Shown in pieces: positions 15,213-15,270 of a stretch of 15,270 bases of DNA. The DNA is from Deferribacteres bacterium (lineage in GTDB: Bacteria > Zhuqueibacterota > Zhuqueibacteria > Zhuqueibacterales > Geothermadaptataceae): positions 1 to 15,270 of the forward strand of contig JACKDF010000021.1 in the NCBI GenBank assembly GCA_020633655.1, in the 5' to 3' direction. Position numbers and translations under genes: made by a program. The stretch's first letter is position 1. Each line of letters starts with the position of its first letter. Below the pieces are notes generated by a model, which was not told where the DNA came from, ran no database searches, and saw only the letters and a program-made list of their open reading frames with translations.

Positions 15213-15263
15213 AAAACAAAAATAAAGGTGCTCCAAGCTTTTCACCAGCTCAACAGCACCTTT
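15213..15263 (-). terminator. Terminator-like hairpin with T tract in the lpxD leader
   Basis: On the minus strand AAAGGTGCT (15263-15255) pairs with AGCACCTTT (15232-15224), a 9-bp perfect stem. An inner AGCT/AGCT pair (15250-15247 with 15239-15236) closes a 7-nt loop. The stem is followed at once by ATTTTTGTTTT (15223-15213), the arrangement of an intrinsic terminator. The lpxD ribosome site begins at 15212, directly after the T tract. It either ends an upstream minus-strand gene beyond the window or works as an attenuator of the lpx operon. No promoter is visible between it and lpxD. Confidence 0.7.
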
Positions 15264-15270
15264 AAAAAAA

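Noticed and set aside
1..15270. CRISPR arrays, tRNA or rRNA genes, insertion sequences
   Set aside because: No regularly spaced direct repeats, cloverleaf-like sequences, rRNA segments or transposase motifs were seen on either strand.

Overview
The window is a 15.3 kb piece of a Gram-negative bacterial chromosome, AT-leaning by eye. It carries lipid A synthesis genes (lpxD, an lpxC-fabZ fusion, lpxA), a signal-peptide-bearing predicted outer-membrane barrel, the non-mevalonate isoprenoid gene dxr, a site-2 protease and a cytochrome bd operon. The fused LpxC-FabZ protein is known from Bacteroidota and related FCB-group lineages (Ignavibacteria, Calditrichota, KSB1-type bacteria), so an FCB-group organism is my best guess. 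That placement is inference from gene content, not from a marker-gene tree.

Layout: all genes except the first lie on the minus strand, so functional order runs from high to low coordinates. (1) 15270-11048: a leader hairpin, then lpxD, lpxC-fabZ, lpxA and a LipM/LplA-type lipoyl/octanoyl transferase, closely spaced. (2) 11051-7927: a predicted outer-membrane protein (ATGA overlap with the transferase gene), dxr and an rseP-type protease. (3) 7629-7926: a gap of about 300 bp without a convincing gene but with a multi-segment inverted repeat that could fold into a long hairpin. (4) 7523-1010: an Rrf2-family regulator with three conserved-type cysteines, followed by cydA, cydB, cydD and cydC. 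This forms a self-contained operon for the bd quinol oxidase and its CydDC assembly exporter. (5) 144-1040, plus strand: an unrecognised multi-pass membrane protein with its own sigma70-like promoter, converging on and overlapping the 3' end of cydC. (6) 1-75: part of an intergenic hairpin repeat, with a diverged relative in the lpxC-fabZ/lpxA spacer.

The lpx genes make the acylated UDP-glucosamine precursors of lipid A. FabZ supplies the fatty acid elongation step that competes with LpxA and LpxD for 3-hydroxyacyl-ACP, and the neighbouring lipoyl/octanoyl transferase would use octanoyl-ACP or a related donor from the same pool. The cyd operon makes a high-affinity, NO- and sulfide-tolerant terminal oxidase. 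Its Rrf2 regulator, with a likely Fe-S ligand set and an inverted repeat over its own putative -10 box, suggests redox or NO control.

Most of the window is ordinary core metabolism. The items most worth a second look are the structured rrf2-rseP gap, the palindrome in front of rrf2, a probable ATT (or ATC) start for lpxD behind a leader hairpin, the perfect 13-bp inverted repeat between cydB and cydD, and the unidentified membrane protein.
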